Under the pieces are notes generated by a model. It searched no databases, had not been told where the DNA came from, and was given only the letters and a program-made list of their open reading frames with translations. Shown here in pieces: positions 15,903-23,747 of a stretch of 24,963 nucleotides of DNA. The position numbers were made by a program, and so were the translations under genes. Numbering within the stretch: position 1 is the first letter of the stretch; each line of letters starts with the position of its first letter. Source of the DNA: JANXXV01 sp038230275 (GTDB taxonomy: Bacteria > Acidobacteriota > Terriglobia > Bryobacterales > Bryobacteraceae); contig JBBRNO010000097.1 in the NCBI GenBank assembly GCA_038230275.1, positions 1 through 24,963 of the forward strand, given 5' to 3'.

Positions 15903-16202
15903 CTAGAGAGTGGCGGCGTCCATGGCGGAGTAGCGGCGTCTGGCATAGCGCGTCAAAACAGCCGACGCAATCTGCATCCCAGCGCCGACGGCCAGCCAAA
16001 CCTGCCAGTGAGAAAACAAACCTTGGGAGATAGCGAACTGCCCAGTGAGATTCAAATCCGCACCCAGGCGCCAACCGCCCAAGACAAAGGCCATCACCGA
16101 TGCAGGGCCCAGTAAGGCCGCGGTTCCACGTGCCAATTGCCAATTGAAGCTGTGCGCTTTGCGGAGCGACGACGCGTAATTGATTTTCAGACGGACTTGC
16201 AT
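15903..16202 (-). CDS. small membrane protein, paralogue 2 of a tandem pair
   Basis: No family is recognised. The 99 residues start at ATG 16202 (MQVRLKINYAS). The open frame continues further upstream into the divergent oxidoreductase gene, but that part is an antisense shadow. The core VLGGWRLGADLNLTGQF plus GLFSHWQVWLA matches paralogue 1, with a basic C-terminal RYARRR. The 74-base gap to paralogue 1 suggests co-transcription. On the minus strand a TATACT element lies 16 bases upstream of the ATG, without a convincing -35. Confidence 0.65.
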   Translation of the reverse strand: MQVRLKINYASSLRKAHSFNWQLARGTAALLGPASVMAFVLGGWRLGADLNLTGQFAISQGLFSHWQVWLAVGAGMQIASAVLTRYARRRYSAMDAATL

Positions 16203-16226
16203 ACCAAACTTATGTACTAGTATATT
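16197..16226 (+). promoter_or_regulatory. candidate sigma70-type promoter for the oxidoreductase gene
   Basis: TTGCAT (16197-16202) and TATATT (16221-16226) are separated by 18 bases in the only AT-rich patch of the area, 61 bases upstream of ATG 16287. The patch is shared with the divergent small membrane gene. This is a motif match only. Confidence 0.4.
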
Positions 16227-16286
16227 CGCAACTGCGATAAAGTGTATCGAGAAAGTATTCAGAAAAGCGAGATTGGAAAGGAGACT

Positions 16287-17429
16287 ATGCGGAGAGTTCA
16301 AACTGCGGTCATTGGGGCCGGATTCATGGGCAGGGTCCATTCGGACGCCATTCGGCGGGTACCGAATGTGGATCTGGTTGCCGTTGCAGCCGCCACTGAC
16401 GCTGAAGCCGCCGCGTTCGGAGAAAGCATCGGACTGTCGCGGACTACCGGCGATTACCGGACGCTGCTGGCGGACCAGAAAATTGACGCGGTGCACGTGT
16501 GTACGCCGAATGCGCTGCACTTCCCTGTGGCGAAGGCGGCGCTGGAAGCAGGCAAGGCGGTACTGTGCGAAAAGCCGCTAACGCTTTCGGTTGCCGAAGC
16601 GCGGGAGCTGGTGCAACTGGCCGCGGCCAAGAACGTGGCCAACTGCGTGAATCACAACCTGCGGTACTACCCGGTAGTGCAGCAGATCCGCCGAATGATT
16701 GAGGCTGGCGAACTGGGGGAAGTGCTGATTGTGCAAGGCACCTATTCGCAAGACTGGCTGCTGTATGACACGGATTGGAACTGGCGCATCGATTCCAAGG
16801 CGAACGGCGCGCTGCGGGCGATGGGTGATATTGGGTCCCACTGGATGGACATGATCCAGCATTTGACCGGACTGAAGATCACATCGCTATGCGCGGATCT
16901 GCAGGCGTTTCACAAAACCAGGAAACAGCCCAAGGTGGCGGTGCAAACCTTCGCCGGTAAGACGCTGACGCCGGACGACTACGTGGAAGTTCCCATCGAT
17001 ACGGAAGATTTTGGCGCAGTGCTGCTTCGGCTTGGCGATCGGGCTCGCGGGGCTTTCACGGTTAGCCAGATGTCGGCGGGATGCAAGAATCGCTTCTCAT
17101 TTGAAATCTTCGGAACCAAGTGCGGCGTGGGTTGGAACCAGGAACGGCCGGATGAACTTTGGATTGGTCACCGGAATTCGCCGAATCAGGTGATTTTGAA
17201 AGACCCGTCCCTGCTGCTTCCAAAGGCCGCGGCGTATGCGGATCTGCCTGGCGGGCATGGCGAAGGCTACGACGATACGCACAAGCAGGTGTTCAAGCGC
17301 TTCTACAAGCGAGTGGCGGACCCGGCTGCCGAGGTGGAGTACCCCACCTTCCTGGAAGGAATGCAGGGCATGGAGAAGTTGGAAAAGGTGCTGCAGAGTT
17401 CAAAACTTCGGGCCTGGGTGGATGTTTAG
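16287..17429 (+). CDS. Gfo/Idh/MocA-family oxidoreductase
   Basis: This is a cytosolic NAD(P)-dependent sugar or cyclitol dehydrogenase of the Gfo/Idh/MocA superfamily; the substrate is unknown. The start at ATG 16287 has a good ribosome-binding site (AAAGGAG, four bases upstream) and places the dinucleotide-binding VIGAGFMGRVH at residue 8. An ATG 45 bases earlier has no such site. CTPNALH and the hallmark CEKPLTLS follow in the Rossmann domain. The C-terminal alpha/beta domain carries GDIGSHWMDMIQHLTG, with the catalytic-region His. The 380 residues are normal. The last bases overlap the convergent unknown secreted-protein gene by four, leaving no space for a terminator. Confidence 0.92.
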   Translation: MRRVQTAVIGAGFMGRVHSDAIRRVPNVDLVAVAAATDAEAAAFGESIGLSRTTGDYRTLLADQKIDAVHVCTPNALHFPVAKAALEAGKAVLCEKPLTLSVAEARELVQLAAAKNVANCVNHNLRYYPVVQQIRRMIEAGELGEVLIVQGTYSQDWLLYDTDWNWRIDSKANGALRAMGDIGSHWMDMIQHLTGLKITSLCADLQAFHKTRKQPKVAVQTFAGKTLTPDDYVEVPIDTEDFGAVLLRLGDRARGAFTVSQMSAGCKNRFSFEIFGTKCGVGWNQERPDELWIGHRNSPNQVILKDPSLLLPKAAAYADLPGGHGEGYDDTHKQVFKRFYKRVADPAAEVEYPTFLEGMQGMEKLEKVLQSSKLRAWVDV

Positions 17430-19513
17430 TTTGACGATGAGTTGACTTGCAATCCTCTTGCTTCGGCATAACGGCGAATCTCGGCGGCCGCGCGGTCTTG
17501 TTCGGATCTCGGAGCGCCGCCGGCGGGGCGAATTTGAAACCGGCTCCCTGCCGGAAATTGAGCCAGTTTCCTTTGAAGGGCGTCCATGCTTTCAAACCAA
17601 GACGATTGCGCCACTCGAGCGTGTATCCCCAAAGAGTTGACTGCCAATTCAATCGGGATCGGCTTTTCGGCGGCAATGCGGAAGTCCTCCGCACTGTCGG
17701 CCTTGCAGCGCTCGCTGATGCACATGGCGCCCAGGCGGCGCAGTTCCGCTTCGCTGGTGAACCAGGCGCGGCCGCGGACGATTGAGGTTCGGAGCATCTC
17801 CTCAAGAAAGCGGCCATCGCGGTAATCCGGGTTGTTCAACTCGGCATCTTTCCCTTTCCAGTATTCGTGGAAGTAGAGGTAGCTATCCCACAGCGGCTTC
17901 TTGGCCGTGCTGGTACCGAAGCCGGAAAGCATCCGGGCTGCATCGGCTTTGACGTAAACATTTTCGTGTTGCAGATGCGCCACCAGATAATTCTCCAGCA
18001 CCGGCGTCATAATCAGCCGCGGGATGGCATTGATGTAGCGCACGGTGCATGGCCCGGGTACGGCATGCATGCCGGTGGTGGCGCGCTTCAGTAATTGCTC
18101 CGCATACACCGGTTGCACGCGCAGGAAGTAGGCGACGATCTCCGGCTGACAAGGGTTGGTTTGCGATTCGTAAACCTGTTTCATGCGCTCTTGCGATTGC
18201 GGCGAAAGATAGAGGGCGATCAGCAGAAACGCGTCGGCAACGGGGTGCTGGATCTCCCCGCGCTGCATGCGTGCCAAGTGGCCGATCAACTCTGTATCCA
18301 TGGGCGGCACAGTGGCCGCCGGTAGCAGTCTGGTAATACCCTCATCCAAGGTTGGACGGAAGTCGCGCAATTCCGCGAGCAGTGCCGCGTGTCCAGCGGC
18401 GGGATCCAGAGCAAGCAGCAGCCGTAGCGCGCTGCGCCGGACGTCGATCCACTGATGGTCAAATGGATCGCGCCGCAAGATGCCGTCGATGGCCGGCCGG
18501 ATCTGCTGCGTGCGAAGCAGATACCAGAATTCGGAAAGTATGGCGATGGCTTCCCGGGGAGCGTAGCCCGGCAGGTCGCGGACGGTAGCCGCCAACGCGG
18601 GCTTGGCGAAATCGGGAATTTGTTCGTCGCCGGTCATCCATCGTGCGGCGACGTAGCGGAGCACTTGGGCACGTTCGGCGAACGCGTGCGGTCCTTCCTT
18701 TCCGGCGCGGGCAGCCAGTACGTGGATTGCTTCGAGCGTGGTCTGCTGTTCGTAGCCAGTGGTGGCGCGGATCCATTCCAGGCGGCGCGAATCGCTTTCT
18801 TTAGCCGCTGCCATTTCCGCCGCGAAGGGAAACTTGGCGCGGCGGCAAACGTTGGCGATCAGCCAGATGAAATCAGCGGTAATCTGGTTGGCCGGATCTT
18901 GCAGAGCGGCGCGCAGCATCTGGCAGCTTTGGTCTTCGTTGGGATTTCGGTAGAGGCCATAGAGAAAGTCGCGCTGCCCGGTTTTCCCGTAACTCTCCAG
19001 TCCCGCCTCAAAGGCTTCTTTGACGTAGAGAAACCCCAGCTGTTTCGGGGTTGGCGCGCGGCGCGATTCCTCGATTGTCCGGTGTAGCCAGCCGGGGGTA
19101 GCCGGGATCACTTGAATGGCGAATGCGTTCGACAGGATCTCCGCCTTGGGTAAGCCCTGTTTCGCCGCGACGGCGCGGATTCGATACTTGCCTGGCTTGA
19201 GCGCCGGGATAAACGAATTGATGTCGGTTTCCACCGCGAGGGAGGCGTGACCGAAGCCCAGGAAGGAATCGAATTTGTGGAAGGTCCACATGTCCATCGG
19301 TTGGCACGAAGGGCTATAGTTTGGGCACGGCGGCGCCGGCTCCAGGCGGAACCCGCCGAATCCCCAGATACGGAGGGAGGTGCCCCGAAGCTCCAGCTTC
19401 ACTGGAATGAGCTGGCCCTCATAGACAGTGGTGGGCCCGGTGGCCGTAAGCACCAGTTCCTGCGCGGGGGCCAAGGTGGCCAGACACAGGAACGCCAGAC
19501 CGGCGAATTTCAT
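17426..19513 (-). CDS. large secreted protein of unknown function, helical-repeat-like
   Basis: I do not recognise a family. The 695 residues begin with a short signal peptide (KFAGLAFLCLATLAPAQ, likely cleaved near residue 17). A beta-rich region of about 20-135 follows, with a TGPTTVYEGQLIPVKLELRG stretch like a bacterial Ig-type or DUF11-like strand pattern. From about 140 to 600 it is mostly amphipathic helix with many Ala and Leu, resembling HEAT/TPR-type solenoids (for example the LRLLLALDPAAGHAALLAELRDF segment, read in parts). Several cysteines (PPCPNYSPSCQP, ISERCKAD) could form disulfides outside the cytoplasm. Its stop codon overlaps the convergent oxidoreductase, and its start overlaps the PhzF-like gene stop by four bases (ATGA), so it is translated together with that gene. 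Confidence 0.8.
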   Translation of the reverse strand: MKFAGLAFLCLATLAPAQELVLTATGPTTVYEGQLIPVKLELRGTSLRIWGFGGFRLEPAPPCPNYSPSCQPMDMWTFHKFDSFLGFGHASLAVETDINSFIPALKPGKYRIRAVAAKQGLPKAEILSNAFAIQVIPATPGWLHRTIEESRRAPTPKQLGFLYVKEAFEAGLESYGKTGQRDFLYGLYRNPNEDQSCQMLRAALQDPANQITADFIWLIANVCRRAKFPFAAEMAAAKESDSRRLEWIRATTGYEQQTTLEAIHVLAARAGKEGPHAFAERAQVLRYVAARWMTGDEQIPDFAKPALAATVRDLPGYAPREAIAILSEFWYLLRTQQIRPAIDGILRRDPFDHQWIDVRRSALRLLLALDPAAGHAALLAELRDFRPTLDEGITRLLPAATVPPMDTELIGHLARMQRGEIQHPVADAFLLIALYLSPQSQERMKQVYESQTNPCQPEIVAYFLRVQPVYAEQLLKRATTGMHAVPGPCTVRYINAIPRLIMTPVLENYLVAHLQHENVYVKADAARMLSGFGTSTAKKPLWDSYLYFHEYWKGKDAELNNPDYRDGRFLEEMLRTSIVRGRAWFTSEAELRRLGAMCISERCKADSAEDFRIAAEKPIPIELAVNSLGIHARVAQSSWFESMDALQRKLAQFPAGSRFQIRPAGGAPRSEQDRAAAEIRRYAEARGLQVNSSSN

Positions 19514-20373
19514 GGCAAGCTCATGGTGGCCTCAACCAGCGGGGTCACGTAGCCGCCGACATCGATCTGGCCGTCCGGGCTCATGTGTATGTGGAGCAGG
19601 CTGCGGCGTCCCATTTTGGTGCCTTGCTCGCTGACCAGGCGACGCTGCGAGGTGAGGCCGTGCCGTTGCATATAGGCCGCCAGAGGGCCCGTGGAACTGC
19701 CGGTGGCCGGGTCTTCGGCGATGCCGTATTCCGGAGCGAACATGCGGGAGTAGGCACCCTCGGCGGTGGGGGCGAAGACGAAAACGCAGACCGGTTCCGA
19801 CGGTTTCGGATTCAGTTGCCCCATCCCCGCCGAATCGAGCCGGCAGCGGTCCACGGCAGCTTGGTTTTTCAGGGCGATATAGATAGTAGGATTGCCGGCG
19901 CTGAGCAGTTGCGGAGGAATGTCGAGCAGGTCTTCCGGGGCCAGCCCCAGCGCACGGGCGCAGGTGTTGCGGTCGTACAGGGCTCCTTCCTTTATAGACG
20001 GCGTGGTCAGCCAGATCAGCGGGCGGTCTCCGGGCTCCACGCGGATCGGGACGGGGCCGATCTTCTCTTCAAGGGTGAAGCCGGTGGAATCGCGAGGCAC
20101 CATTCCTTCGTCCAGCAGGACGAAGCTGGCGCCCACAGTGGGGTGCCCGGCGAACAGCATCTCCCGCGTCGGCGTGAAGATGCGGACGCGGGCCGCGCAA
20201 TCCGGGCGGGTGGGCGGAAGCAGAAAGACCGTTTCCGAAAGGTTCAATTCTCTCGCGATGGCTTGCATGGTAGCGTCGCTCAGCGTCGTTCCGTCGGGAA
20301 AGACGGCCAGCGGATTTCCTTCCAGGGGGTGGAGGGTGAAGACGTCTACGACGCGGTAGCTGTGCGTTGGCAT
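19510..20373 (-). CDS. PhzF-family isomerase
   Basis: This 287-residue cytosolic protein is of the PhzF/DapF-like fold. It has VDVFTLHPLEGNPLAVF at the N-terminus, catalytic Glu47 in LNLSETVFL, FAGHPTVGASFVLL and EDPATGSSTGPLAAYM. These are the family signatures. PhzF itself isomerises a phenazine precursor, but most bacterial relatives lie outside phenazine clusters and have unknown substrates, and no phenazine genes are here. It is translationally coupled to the downstream secreted protein. Confidence 0.9.
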   Translation of the reverse strand: MPTHSYRVVDVFTLHPLEGNPLAVFPDGTTLSDATMQAIARELNLSETVFLLPPTRPDCAARVRIFTPTREMLFAGHPTVGASFVLLDEGMVPRDSTGFTLEEKIGPVPIRVEPGDRPLIWLTTPSIKEGALYDRNTCARALGLAPEDLLDIPPQLLSAGNPTIYIALKNQAAVDRCRLDSAGMGQLNPKPSEPVCVFVFAPTAEGAYSRMFAPEYGIAEDPATGSSTGPLAAYMQRHGLTSQRRLVSEQGTKMGRRSLLHIHMSPDGQIDVGGYVTPLVEATMSLP

Positions 20374-20415
20374 GGAAATTCCAGGATAGCGCTTGAGGCG
20401 GCGGCCTGAGCTCAG

Positions 20416-20817
20416 CTATCTTGTGCCGCCAATAGTGCAGCTTGCGGCTGTCGCGGTCTTGTGCACTTCATTTCTTATAACGCTTGTCTGGTCGACGTAG
20501 AACGATCTGAAACCCGTTACCCCATGTTCGATTGGTTCGGCCAGGATGCTGTATCCCGAGGCGTCGATTTTCAACGTGAATTGGAAGCCACTGCGTTGGC
20601 TGGGTGGCGCGTTGGGCACCAGGACAAGGTCATTGGCCATGTTTACGCTCTCGACGCAGCATCCGCGAACGACGGGTCGGGCACTACGAGGTAGGTCGAT
20701 TACGCTGCGCTCATTTCGGCGAGGGACACTCGGAGGATGAACAAATACCAAGATCACGAGAACCATCGAGGCCGCCAGGATTGCCACCGTATAGATGATC
20801 TTAGTCAGGTAGCGCAT
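20416..20817 (-). CDS. membrane-anchored protein with pilin-like C-terminal domain
   Basis: The 133 residues start at ATG 20817 (MRYLTKIIYT), two bases after the upstream gene's TAG. Residues 5-28 form one hydrophobic segment (IIYTVAILAASMVLVILVFV). The rest is predicted to be extracytoplasmic and has a cysteine pair (GCCVES) and a C-terminal Cys. The segment GFQFTLKIDASGYSILAEP followed by GVTGFRSFYVDQTSVIR follows the pattern GYxFxL..Y.I.A.P...G.TG.R.FY.D.TGvIR, which I associate with the globular C-terminus of type IV pilin-like proteins in acidobacteria and deltaproteobacteria. The N-terminus lacks the prepilin peptidase site (G/A before FTLIE), so it is probably not assembled as a pilin. 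The family call is tentative. Confidence 0.6.
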   Translation of the reverse strand: MRYLTKIIYTVAILAASMVLVILVFVHPPSVPRRNERSVIDLPRSARPVVRGCCVESVNMANDLVLVPNAPPSQRSGFQFTLKIDASGYSILAEPIEHGVTGFRSFYVDQTSVIRNEVHKTATAASCTIGGTR

Positions 20818-20819
20818 GG

Positions 20820-21248
20820 CTAAAGCTGCCGTAGCCACAAAATTGCGTCGTGCCCGTCTCCGAAGTAAGTGAGCTCGCCCTGCAAATACTGGACTACGAC
20901 GGGCGCGCGCCTGAACATGCGGAGTTCTGGCAGCACATTGACCATCTCTGGAAAATTTATGTCATCGACGGAGAAAACACTCACTCGCCAGACACCAGCC
21001 CGAGCGTGGGACACCAGATCTTCCAGGACGGCTAAATCACGATTACTCCAGGGGGCGGCACCTAATACAAGTCCATGCCCCCCTGGTACGAACGAACTGC
21101 CTTTGGACAGCGAGTGGAATCCCGCTCTTTCCGCCGCGGCAGGAAACTTCGCACAGTGAACCTTAGTCTGGACGGTTAGTCGTGACCGAAAGTCCGTAGC
21201 TTCGGCCCAGCCTTTACGGACGTCCTCAGAAAAATCAAAATAGGTCAT
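20820..21248 (-). CDS. small protein of unknown function, thioredoxin-like C-terminal pattern
   Basis: The 142 residues start at ATG 21248 (MTYFDFSEDVRKGW). No family is recognised with confidence. The C-terminal half, WSNRDLAVLEDLV then VWRVSVFSVDDI, FRRAPVVVQYLQGEL and GDGHDAILWL, follows the beta-alpha-beta order of a thioredoxin fold with a cis-proline-like APVVV. There is no CxxC pair. The open frame continues upstream to 21437, but that part is Arg/Pro-rich and low in protein character, so I begin at MTYF. It is two bases upstream of the pilin-like gene and probably forms a two-gene transcript with it. Confidence 0.55.
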   Translation of the reverse strand: MTYFDFSEDVRKGWAEATDFRSRLTVQTKVHCAKFPAAAERAGFHSLSKGSSFVPGGHGLVLGAAPWSNRDLAVLEDLVSHARAGVWRVSVFSVDDINFPEMVNVLPELRMFRRAPVVVQYLQGELTYFGDGHDAILWLRQL

Positions 21249-21755
21249 GGTTCGTCCACGTTTGTGTAAAGAGTCAAGAGGTCCAGGGCGCGACGGCGCT
21301 GGCTTAGCTCGCAAATTCCAGAATACGGCTCGGTGGCGCTTGCTGCGGTGGAACCGTCGCGGAGGATGCAATTGCGGCTTTCGCTCTAGCAAAGGAGCAA
21401 CCCCAGAGCTTGCCGAGCGTTTGGGTTGACTCTTCATCGCGGAGCACCGGCTGCCTGACCAAGGCGCGCTTCGCCGTTAGACTTCATTCGCAACCTTGGC
21501 CTTACACCGCACAGCGCCGAAACGCCGTTGCCAATGCAAGCGCGGTGTCTTCCACGTTGGTCATGCGAACCCACTAAGTCCAGCTTAGAAAAACGACACT
21601 ACTTCGGTTATCAAGGAGTTAGCCACATACGGCGTTCACCGAGAGCATCAAGCGCAACCAGTTTCCGCGAGTTGGGCGCTAATGGCATCACGAAGAAATC
21701 ATCGTGAACTTGAGTGCGCGTGAATTTTGTGCTGGCGCTCGCACTTACTGCCATA
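21249..21755 (-). other. 500-base stretch with no confident gene; possible 47-codon frame
   Basis: No gene is convincing here. Immediately after the darG stop, ATG 21754 opens a 47-codon minus-strand frame ending at 21611 (MAVSASASTKFTRTQVHDD, then FFVMPLAPNSRKLVALDAL). It is one base past the stop, so it could be translated by reinitiation. A second frame with no start codon ends at TGA 21245 with RRRALDLLTLYTNVDEP, overlapping the MTYF gene start as ATGA. It could be the tail of a lost gene. The stretch also holds one copy of a short repeat (21273-21358). Confidence 0.35.
21273..21358 (+). repeat. short diverged repeat, copy A
   Basis: GTCAAGAGGTCCA at 21273-21285 is followed by GG.GCG..GGC.CTGGCT, and GGAACCGTC occurs at 21350-21358. 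The same blocks in the same order and orientation appear at 24610-24660, with a shorter middle. GTCATGG lies close before the first block in both places. The nature of the element is unknown. Confidence 0.55.
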
Positions 21756-22793
21756 TCAATTCAACCAACCCTGTGTCGTGAGCACTTCGCGGGCGACCTT
21801 GATCTGTTTTGCATCAAACGCCTTCTTACGATCATTCCATCCGTGCGTCCGTGCGACTGTCTCAGTGGCGGATTTCGCGTTTTCTCTAGTGCAGACCCAA
21901 TGCACGGTTGCAAGCAGTTCCATCCCAAAGGGTGTCTCAAATCCGTGAATTAACCGCGCTACCCGATCAAAGCGAGCCCGCGTCTCCGGGTGCGACTCAA
22001 TGAACTCCGATGCCACTTGTGCGGTACCGGCAAGAAGCTCTATCGGACGTTCGGGATCATCCTCCGCGTCTCCGTAACCGTTTATGAAGTGCCCTTCGAT
22101 GACGTTCAGAACTGGGCGTAGATTCTTGGCGTATGGCCCGTACAGGCCTTTCTCGTATTTGAGGTGTAGATTTTCCCCAGCCTCTTGCATAAAGTACATC
22201 AGCTTATGGATTTCCAGGAGCGTTACAAACGGGTCCATCACAGCCGCAAGATATCGTGACATCAGTTCAATCAGCACCGCACGACCAGGGGTCATGTTCG
22301 GTACTTTGCGTTCCTTCACCATCTCGGCGGGCTCCGGTGCGCCAGCTGGTTCGAATACGACGACGCGGACATCTGGCAGGTTGGTGAACGCCTGGATTAT
22401 CCTTGGCCGGACATCATTCCAGTTGAGACCGCCGAGACCACATCCGAGCGGCGGGACAGCGACGGATTGGATTCGCCGCCTTCTGATCTCATTTATTAGC
22501 GCAGTGAGGCCATTGTCGATATCCTCCATGCGGCTCTTCCCTTTCCAATGCCTCTTTGTTGGGAAGTTAATGATGTAGCGAGGGCCCGTGAGCCGACCAG
22601 TCTCGAAGACAAACATACTTCCCGGTCTAACCGCTTTGTGCTCACACGCTGTCTCGTAGACCTTGAAGTTGTCTGGAAAGGCTTTGCGGAACTGCAGTGC
22701 GATTCCGCGGCCCATGACACCGACGCAATTGACCGTGTTGACGAGTGCCTCGGTGTCAGATTGCAGGATGTCGCCCTGTGTAAGCTCTATCAT
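21756..22793 (-). CDS. darG: DarG-type antitoxin: macrodomain DNA ADP-ribosylglycohydrolase
   Basis: The 345 residues form two domains. The macrodomain (1 to about 155) has VNTVNCVGVMGRGIALQFRK, the catalytic-region Lys80 in NFPTKRHWKGKSR (the same place as in Thermus DarG), and the ribose-binding loop PPLGCGLGGLNW. It removes ADP-ribose from thymidine in DNA. The C-terminal part (about 170-345) has LEIHKLMYFMQEAG and KGLYGPYAKNLRPVL, matching the DarG C-terminal antitoxin domain and broadly resembling the SocA/Panacea fold, which neutralises the toxin directly. It starts nine bases after the darT stop, giving the usual toxin-then-antitoxin order. The macrodomain assignment is strong and DarG identity is strong from the partner. 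Confidence 0.92.
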   Translation of the reverse strand: MIELTQGDILQSDTEALVNTVNCVGVMGRGIALQFRKAFPDNFKVYETACEHKAVRPGSMFVFETGRLTGPRYIINFPTKRHWKGKSRMEDIDNGLTALINEIRRRRIQSVAVPPLGCGLGGLNWNDVRPRIIQAFTNLPDVRVVVFEPAGAPEPAEMVKERKVPNMTPGRAVLIELMSRYLAAVMDPFVTLLEIHKLMYFMQEAGENLHLKYEKGLYGPYAKNLRPVLNVIEGHFINGYGDAEDDPERPIELLAGTAQVASEFIESHPETRARFDRVARLIHGFETPFGMELLATVHWVCTRENAKSATETVARTHGWNDRKKAFDAKQIKVAREVLTTQGWLN

Positions 22794-22802
22794 TTCGTCT
22801 CT

Positions 22803-23444
22803 CTAGTAATACCAACTCGGTGCCACGAGGACCTCAGGAGCATGGGCGGCTTCGCTCAAAATAGATGACACCCGCTCCGCGATTGTGTTATCGAATGCGC
22901 CAATTCGTTCGATCAGTTCCCAGGGAAAGGACCGACTAACCAAGAACTCGGCCTGTTTTCGTTCCCGCACAATCAAGTCCTTCCAGGCGATTGCCGCTAT
23001 TGCATCCCAGTTGAGAATATCGAGCTGGTTCACATCATTGAAGAATTGAGTATAGCGGGTGCCTGCGTTTCCGTTGCTGAATGCCCAGTTCCTTCGTACG
23101 GAGTTCGCCCAATCAATTACCTGGTGCAAATCTGCTTGGAGATGTACGATGGGCCGCTGGCCTCCCGTGTAAGTCAGATCCGAATGATTTCCCTTGTGAA
23201 GCAAGAAAAGCATTATTGAGCGCGGGCAGAAATAAAACGGAACGTATTCTCCTACCTTCGTTCCCCGATGACAGTCTACCTCTAATTCTTGTAGGCGACG
23301 ACGTTTTATCTCGGTCATGCCAACAACCTTGCAATCCAATTGTCGCTTTATGCGTTCCGCGTCGGACCACAGAACGCCATCAACAATCTGCGGCAGATTG
23401 TCCAGGTGGGTGATGTGATAGATCTTGGGTTTCTTCGGTAGCAC
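22803..23444 (-). CDS. darT: DarT-type DNA ADP-ribosyltransferase toxin
   Basis: This toxin is of the DUF4433 family, which attaches ADP-ribose from NAD+ to thymidines in single-stranded DNA and blocks replication. Counted from GTG 23444, the 213 residues match the family. KIYHITHLDNLP opens the domain, followed by LWSDAE, MTEIKRRRLQ with the NAD-site Arg region, and the hallmark YVPFYFCPRSIM (67-78). RKQAEFLVSRSFPWEL carries the catalytic Glu166. The toxin therefore looks intact. The start is uncertain: no good ribosome-binding site precedes GTG 23444, and the frame is open without a stop all the way up to ATG 23747, where a DUF5615 remnant begins. The native product may therefore be the 213-residue toxin or a 314-residue fusion. 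Confidence 0.9.
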   Translation of the reverse strand: MLPKKPKIYHITHLDNLPQIVDGVLWSDAERIKRQLDCKVVGMTEIKRRRLQELEVDCHRGTKVGEYVPFYFCPRSIMLFLLHKGNHSDLTYTGGQRPIVHLQADLHQVIDWANSVRRNWAFSNGNAGTRYTQFFNDVNQLDILNWDAIAAIAWKDLIVRERKQAEFLVSRSFPWELIERIGAFDNTIAERVSSILSEAAHAPEVLVAPSWYY

Positions 23445-23747
23445 GGAGCTTTCATTGTAGATGCTTTGCCCTGGTGACGATGGGCATTTCCATGGGCGAG
23501 AGTGCCATCTTCTCGGCCTTTGAGCTTGCCTGCATTCCAAGATTCCAAATGCCCGCGGCATGGTCGTGATGTCTCGCGAAATTAGCACGCAGCCATCGCC
23601 CGCCGCGATCCGCAGAACTTCGGGACCAGGAGTGCCGTCCGCGATCACACCGGCAGCGGCCCGAAAATCGACCGACGGTTCCAGCCGGCGCAATCCCCGC
23701 CCGATCTCAGGGTTCAGATCGGCATCAGCCTGAAAACGTAAACTCAA
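23445..23747 (-). pseudogene. 3'-truncated DUF5615 PIN-like toxin, in frame with darT
   Basis: From ATG 23747 the reading has FQADADLNPEIGRGLRRLEP, then SVDFRAAAG, PGPEVLRIAAGDGCVLISRD and ITTMPRAFG. This is the N-terminal two thirds of a DUF5615 protein, a PIN-like nuclease fold that is the usual toxin partner of DUF433. The acidic residues of DADLN (Asp8, Asp10) and of ISRD are kept. After about residue 68 the resemblance stops. The normal C-terminal part (SPGV.LVPQ and the helix that follows) is missing and is replaced by an Arg/Pro-rich stretch that runs in frame into darT. The start overlaps the DUF433 stop by four bases (ATGA). It is either a dead toxin fragment or the N-terminal part of a DUF5615-DarT fusion. 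Confidence 0.75.

Noticed and set aside
15515..15946. A 143-codon minus-strand frame over the first small membrane gene.
   Set aside because: The paralogous pair conserves the other frame (15535-15828), so this one is a shadow.
21430..21500. Possible integron attC site: GTTAGAC on the plus strand (GTCTAAC on the minus) beside a GC-rich palindromic-looking stretch and small cassette-like genes.
   Set aside because: No matching complementary core (RYYYAAC or GTTRRRY) was found within the expected distance on either side, and no integrase is present.
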